A stretch of DNA of 9,879 bases from CBDULQ01 sp965368115 (GTDB lineage Bacteria > Pseudomonadota > Gammaproteobacteria > SZUA-229): positions 1 to 9,879 of the forward strand of contig CBDULQ010000133.1 in the NCBI GenBank assembly GCA_965368115.1, in the 5' to 3' direction. Under the pieces are notes generated by a model that saw only the letters and a program-made list of their open reading frames with translations, ran no database searches and was not told where the DNA came from. Shown here piece after piece: positions 7,213-9,879 of this stretch (positions are counted from its first letter, which is position 1; each line of letters begins with the position of its first letter). A program made the translations under genes and the position numbers.

Positions 7213-8208
7213 ATGAAAGTACGTCCCGATCAGTTGCCACAAGCCTTGCAGAAAAATTTTGCACCGCTGTACTTCATCAGCGGCGACGAGCCCTTGCAGG
7301 TAATGGAGTGTGCGGATGCGGTGCGTGCGCGAGCCCGCGAACTGGGTTTTAGCGAACGCGAAGTGATGGACGTGGACAACAGCTTTGACTGGAGTCTGTT
7401 GCTGGATGCGGCGAACAGCATGTCGCTGTTCGCTGAACAACGCATTCTTGAATTGCGTCTACCCAGCGCCAAACCGGGCAAACAGGGTGGTCAGGCGTTG
7501 CAGGATTACGCACAACGGCCGGCCGACGATGCGGTGCTGATCATCACCGCGGGTAAGCTCGAAGGCGGCTCCCGCAACAGCAAGTGGTTCAAGTCGCTGG
7601 AACAGACGGGTGTGGTTGTGCAGTGCTGGCCGGTAGCACCCCATGAATTGCCGCGTTGGGTTGCCCAGCGAATGGCGAGCAAGGGCATGCAGGCGTCGCA
7701 GGACGCCATCATGCTGATTGTCGAGCGTGTCGAAGGCAACCTGCTGGCGGCGGCACAGGAAATCGACAAATTATTTCTGCTCTATGGTGCGGGTCGTGTT
7801 GATTTGCAGCAGGTTACTGCGGCAGTTGCCGACAGTGCCCGTTACAGTATTTATGATCTGGTAGACAGCGCGTTGATCGGTGATTCGGTGCGTACCTCAC
7901 GCATCGTCGGCGGCCTGAAAAGCGAAGGCGTGGAGCCGGTGCTCGCATTGTGGGCCCTGAGCCGTGAATTACGCATGCTGACCGATATCGCTCAGGCCAA
8001 TATGCCGCAGGATGCGGCGCTGGCAAAAGCCGGTGTCTGGGAAAATCGCAAGGCACTGGTGCGTAAGGCGCTGTCCCGTCATCCACTGTTGCGCTGGCAA
8101 CAGTTTCTGCGCCGTTGTGCGCGTATCGACAAGGTGATCAAAGGTGTGGAAGCCGGCCGGCCCTGGGATGAGTTGCTGGCGCTGAGCATGCAGGTCGCCC
8201 GAAATTAA
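7213..8208 (+). CDS. holA: DNA polymerase III delta subunit (clamp loader)
   Basis: HolA is the subunit of the clamp loader that opens the beta sliding clamp. The 331-residue protein (E. coli 343) has the N-terminal APLYFISGDEPLQVMECADAVR segment, the clamp-contacting SLF motif (71-73, in NSMSLFAEQRILEL), VLIITAGKLEGGSRNSKWFKSLE (about 108-130), ELPRWVAQRM, and EGNLLAAAQEIDKL (174-187). The C-terminal collar domain includes VWENRKALVRKALSRHP. The Walker A motif is degenerate, as normal for delta. The ATG at 7213 is 17 bases after lptE, with a weak ribosome-binding site (GATGAAG), consistent with expression as part of the leuS-lptE-holA unit. Confidence 0.95.
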   Translation: MKVRPDQLPQALQKNFAPLYFISGDEPLQVMECADAVRARARELGFSEREVMDVDNSFDWSLLLDAANSMSLFAEQRILELRLPSAKPGKQGGQALQDYAQRPADDAVLIITAGKLEGGSRNSKWFKSLEQTGVVVQCWPVAPHELPRWVAQRMASKGMQASQDAIMLIVERVEGNLLAAAQEIDKLFLLYGAGRVDLQQVTAAVADSARYSIYDLVDSALIGDSVRTSRIVGGLKSEGVEPVLALWALSRELRMLTDIAQANMPQDAALAKAGVWENRKALVRKALSRHPLLRWQQFLRRCARIDKVIKGVEAGRPWDELLALSMQVARN

Positions 8209-8222
8209 AACTGAATGAATTA

Positions 8223-8230
8223 AAGGTGAG
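8223..8230 (+). promoter_or_regulatory. Strong ribosome-binding site of the PfkB gene
   Basis: AAGGTGAG lies 6 bases before ATG at 8237, clearly stronger than the sites before leuS, lptE or holA. It suggests independent, efficient translation of the kinase even if it shares the holA transcript. Confidence 0.65.
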
Positions 8231-8236
8231 AGATCA

Positions 8237-9229
8237 ATGAAGAAATATCATGTATATGGCGTAGGTAATGCACTGGTGGATATGGAATTCGAAGTCGAGG
8301 ATCAGTTCTTCAAGCAGAACGATATCGAAAAGGGATTGATGACACTGGTGGACGAAGAACGTCAGCATGAACTGATCGGTCACCTGGACGCTTTCGACGG
8401 CAAAAAAGCCAGCGGCGGATCGGCCGCCAACACCATCATCGCGGTGAGTTACTTCGGCGGTAAGGCCTTTTACTCCTGCAAGGTGGCCAACGACGAACTG
8501 GGTGATTTCTACGTCAGGGATCTGGCCGCCGCCGGTGTCGATTCCAATGTCGGTGATGGCCGCAAGGACGGTATCACCGGTAAATGTCTGGTTATGGTTA
8601 CCCCTGATGCAGAGCGCACCATGAATACCTACCTGGGCATTACCGAAACCTTCTCGGTGGACGAGCTGCACCAGGATGCGTTGCTGGATTCCGAATACCT
8701 GTACATGGAAGGTTATCTGGTGACGTCCAACACCGGTCGCCACGCTGCGATCGAGGCGCGCAAGATCGCCGAACAGGCCGGCGTTAAAACCGCACTGACG
8801 TTCTCCGATCCGGCCATGGTGGAATATTTCCGCGACGGACTGAAAGAAATGATCGGTGAACGGGTCAACCTGTTATTCTGTAACGAAGCCGAAGCCTGCA
8901 GCTGGGCCGGTAGTGATGATCTGAACCAGGCCGTGGATGCACTGAAGCAGGTTGCGGATACTTTTGCGATTACCCTGGGCAGCAAAGGTGCGCTGGTATA
9001 TGACGGTCACCAGCATTTCGAGATTTCGCCGCATTCGGTGACTGCGGTCGATAGCAACGGCGCCGGGGATATGTTCGCGGGCGCGTTCCTGTATGGTATT
9101 ACCCAGGGACACTCGTATTTTGAAGCCGGGAACATCGCCAGCCTGGCGGCGTCCAGGGTCGTCAGTCAGTTTGGCCCGCGACTGAACGCCGAGCAGCACC
9201 GGGAGATCCTCGACATCGTCCTGGGTTAG
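8237..9229 (+). CDS. PfkB-family kinase, probable adenosine kinase
   Basis: A 330-residue ribokinase/PfkB-fold kinase in the group usually annotated as bacterial adenosine kinase. It begins KYHVYGVGNALVDMEFEV (nucleoside-binding strand), has the first PfkB signature around GGSAANTIIAVSYFGG (60-75), the small-lid region 12-55, NLLFCNEAEA (211-220), AITLGSKGALVYDG (244-257), and the second signature DSNGAGDMFAGAFLYGI (272-288), with D278 as the expected catalytic base in GAGD. These motifs fix the fold and chemistry (ATP-dependent phosphorylation of a sugar hydroxyl); adenosine as substrate is inferred from resemblance to the NGAGDMFAGAFLYG group and is not proven. It could act on another nucleoside or sugar. 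It follows holA by 28 bp with no terminator between, where nadD would be expected in many gammaproteobacteria. Confidence 0.88.
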   Translation: MKKYHVYGVGNALVDMEFEVEDQFFKQNDIEKGLMTLVDEERQHELIGHLDAFDGKKASGGSAANTIIAVSYFGGKAFYSCKVANDELGDFYVRDLAAAGVDSNVGDGRKDGITGKCLVMVTPDAERTMNTYLGITETFSVDELHQDALLDSEYLYMEGYLVTSNTGRHAAIEARKIAEQAGVKTALTFSDPAMVEYFRDGLKEMIGERVNLLFCNEAEACSWAGSDDLNQAVDALKQVADTFAITLGSKGALVYDGHQHFEISPHSVTAVDSNGAGDMFAGAFLYGITQGHSYFEAGNIASLAASRVVSQFGPRLNAEQHREILDIVLG

Positions 9230-9253
9230 CCGAAATCCGTTATCTACAGCCTG

Positions 9254-9270
9254 GCCCCTCGCCGAGGGGC
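9254..9270 (+). terminator. GC-rich hairpin after the PfkB gene, possible terminator
   Basis: GCCCCTC (9254-9260) and GAGGGGC (9264-9270) form a 7-bp stem with a 3-base loop GCC, 24 bases after the PfkB stop. Position and stability suit transcript end formation, but the following bases (GGGTCGATGG) have no T-run on the + strand, so it is at best a non-canonical terminator or a 3'-protecting stem. Confidence 0.35.
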
Positions 9271-9318
9271 GGGTCGATGGGTGACTAATTTGTGGATATT
9301 CTTCGGTTTTGTTTGTCC

Positions 9319-9334
9319 TGCCTCGGTCGAGGCA
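9319..9334. repeat. Short perfect hairpin TGCCTC-GGTC-GAGGCA
   Basis: Two 6-base arms close over a GGTC tetraloop. No T-run follows on either strand. Its inner bases, like those of the hairpin at 9254-9270, have CTCG facing CGAG, so the two may be related elements or a coincidence. Confidence 0.35.
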
Positions 9335-9407
9335 TTGGGAAATTCGGGTATTGAGACTATTATTAGTTGATTACATTGAATATTCTATACAGCAGCGGAG
9401 CCGGTTG

Positions 9408-9428
9408 TGCGAGATGATCTTTCTCGCA
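9408..9428 (+). promoter_or_regulatory. Hairpin abutting the PilZ gene ribosome-binding site
   Basis: TGCGAGA (9408-9414) and TCTCGCA (9422-9428) form a perfect 7-bp stem around the 7-base loop TGATCTT. The last stem base is the A of the only Shine-Dalgarno-like AGG (9428-9430), and the PilZ ATG follows at 9442. Such a placement could modulate translation start; this is inference from position only. Confidence 0.4.
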
Positions 9429-9441
9429 GGTAAATGAAAAG

Positions 9442-9741
9442 ATGACACAGGAAAAACGAAAGTACCCGCGTCGACCCATCGATCTGAAAATCGAGATTAA
9501 ATACCCGTCGGGCCAGACCGAACTGGCGCATACCCGGGATATCAGCGAAGGTGGCCTGTTCCTGCTGCTCAGTGAAGCGGCTCAGCCGGTACTGGGCGAG
9601 GTCATCGGCCTCAGCCAGGTCGCCGGTCCGGATTCACCGGAGACGCTGCCCAGTGGCGAAGCTGTCGTTGTGCATCGTGCGCAGGACGGTATTGGTGTCG
9701 CCTTTATCGTGATGGACCTGGACGATGACCATGATCTGTAA
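9442..9741 (+). CDS. Single-domain PilZ protein, probable c-di-GMP receptor
   Basis: A 99-residue cytoplasmic protein that is essentially one PilZ domain. Both c-di-GMP-binding motifs are present: RxxxR as R6-KYP-R10 near the N-terminus, and (D/N)xSxxG as D33-I-S-E-G-G38, followed by the beta-barrel strands GLFLLLSE and ending with GIGVAFIVMD. Proteins with both motifs typically bind c-di-GMP and act through partner proteins in motility, adhesion or polysaccharide control; the partner is not visible here. The tail DLDDDHDL is acidic. The ATG at 9442 is preceded by AGG at 11 bases, a little far, and by the hairpin ending at 9428. No transcription terminator is evident after the TAA before the next probable start. 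Confidence 0.9.
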   Translation: MTQEKRKYPRRPIDLKIEIKYPSGQTELAHTRDISEGGLFLLLSEAAQPVLGEVIGLSQVAGPDSPETLPSGEAVVVHRAQDGIGVAFIVMDLDDDHDL

Positions 9742-9833
9742 ATTCACCCAATCCCGTTTTGATATCCACACTGTTCATCAGTCGGCGAGCCGCTGTATGG
9801 TGTTACGGCAAATTTCTGAGGGATGTATTTCTG

Positions 9834-9879
9834 ATGAGTGATGAGGTTAATTCCGGCGATCAGTCACCGGATCAGGCAC
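9834..9879 (+). CDS. Probable start of a further gene, cut by the window end
   Basis: ATG at 9834 opens a frame that runs to the window edge, reading MSDEVNSGDQSPDQA. GAGGG at 9818-9822 gives a ribosome-binding site 11 bases upstream. The hydrophilic, acidic start is plausible for a cytoplasmic N-terminus, but 15 residues do not identify a family. The other ATG at 9841 in a different frame has poorer support. It lies 92 bases after the PilZ stop, same strand. Confidence 0.45.
   Translation, partial: MSDEVNSGDQSPDQA

Larger units (their letters stand above)
9230..9441. other. Hairpin-rich spacer before the PilZ gene
   Basis: This 212-bp stretch has no credible gene. It contains three compact perfect hairpins, annotated separately (9254-9270, 9319-9334, 9408-9428), and between the second and third an AT-rich stretch (about 9340-9392) with TATACA at 9386-9391 that could be a -10 element, though no good -35 is placed before it. 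No match to a c-di-GMP riboswitch core is recognisable by eye. Confidence 0.55.

Noticed and set aside
9291..9770. Inverted 9-mers TGTGGATAT (9291-9299) and ATATCCACA (9762-9770) flanking the PilZ gene
   Set aside because: Nine-base inverted matches are expected many times by chance in a 10-kb window and the similarity does not extend outward; no sign of an inserted element.
9779..9795. Weak hairpin CAG-CGG/CCG-CTG with a bulged T after the PilZ gene
   Set aside because: Short, bulged stem without a T-run; not convincing as a terminator.

Overview
The window is a chromosomal housekeeping segment of a gammaproteobacterium. This rests on two conserved gammaproteobacterial gene blocks in their usual order: phoH-like/ybeZ - ybeY - corC(ybeX) - lnt, followed by leuS - lptE - holA with a ybeL-type zinc-ribbon gene divergent from leuS. 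In Escherichia coli the same two blocks occur in the same relative order with other genes between them; here they are directly adjacent. The presence of lptE and lnt shows a Gram-negative cell with an LPS and lipoprotein outer membrane. Codon use looks moderately GC-rich and even throughout. I cannot name the genus.

Layout. 2-388: 3' end of the PhoH-like ATPase. 378-845: ybeY. 842-1711: corC. 1692-3197: lnt. These four genes overlap one another and form one translationally coupled operon on the + strand. At 3174-3238 lnt meets the convergent DUF1451/YbeL-like gene (3227-3745, minus), and a hairpin there reads as an intrinsic terminator for the minus strand. A 274-bp divergent spacer (3746-4019) precedes the leuS (4020-6632) - lptE (6632-7195) - holA (7213-8208) operon. 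A PfkB/adenosine-kinase-like gene (8237-9229) follows, only 28 bp after holA and with a strong ribosome-binding site. A 212-bp spacer with three hairpins (9230-9441) leads to a single-domain PilZ protein (9442-9741). The start of one more + strand gene is probably cut by the window end (9834 onward).

How the genes work together. YbeY and the PhoH-like ATPase belong to RNA/ribosome quality control. CorC is a cytoplasmic CBS-pair protein linked to ion homeostasis. Lnt finishes lipoprotein maturation in the inner membrane, and LptE is one of the lipoproteins needing that pathway before it joins LptD in LPS export. LeuS charges tRNA-Leu, HolA is the clamp-loader delta subunit, the PfkB protein is probably a nucleoside (adenosine) salvage kinase, and the PilZ protein is a probable c-di-GMP receptor.

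I see no mobile element, CRISPR array, tRNA, rRNA or defence module. No convincing new system is visible. The points most worth a second look are the hairpin-rich leader of the PilZ gene, the replacement of the usual nadD by a PfkB kinase after holA, and the leuS/ybeL divergent spacer.
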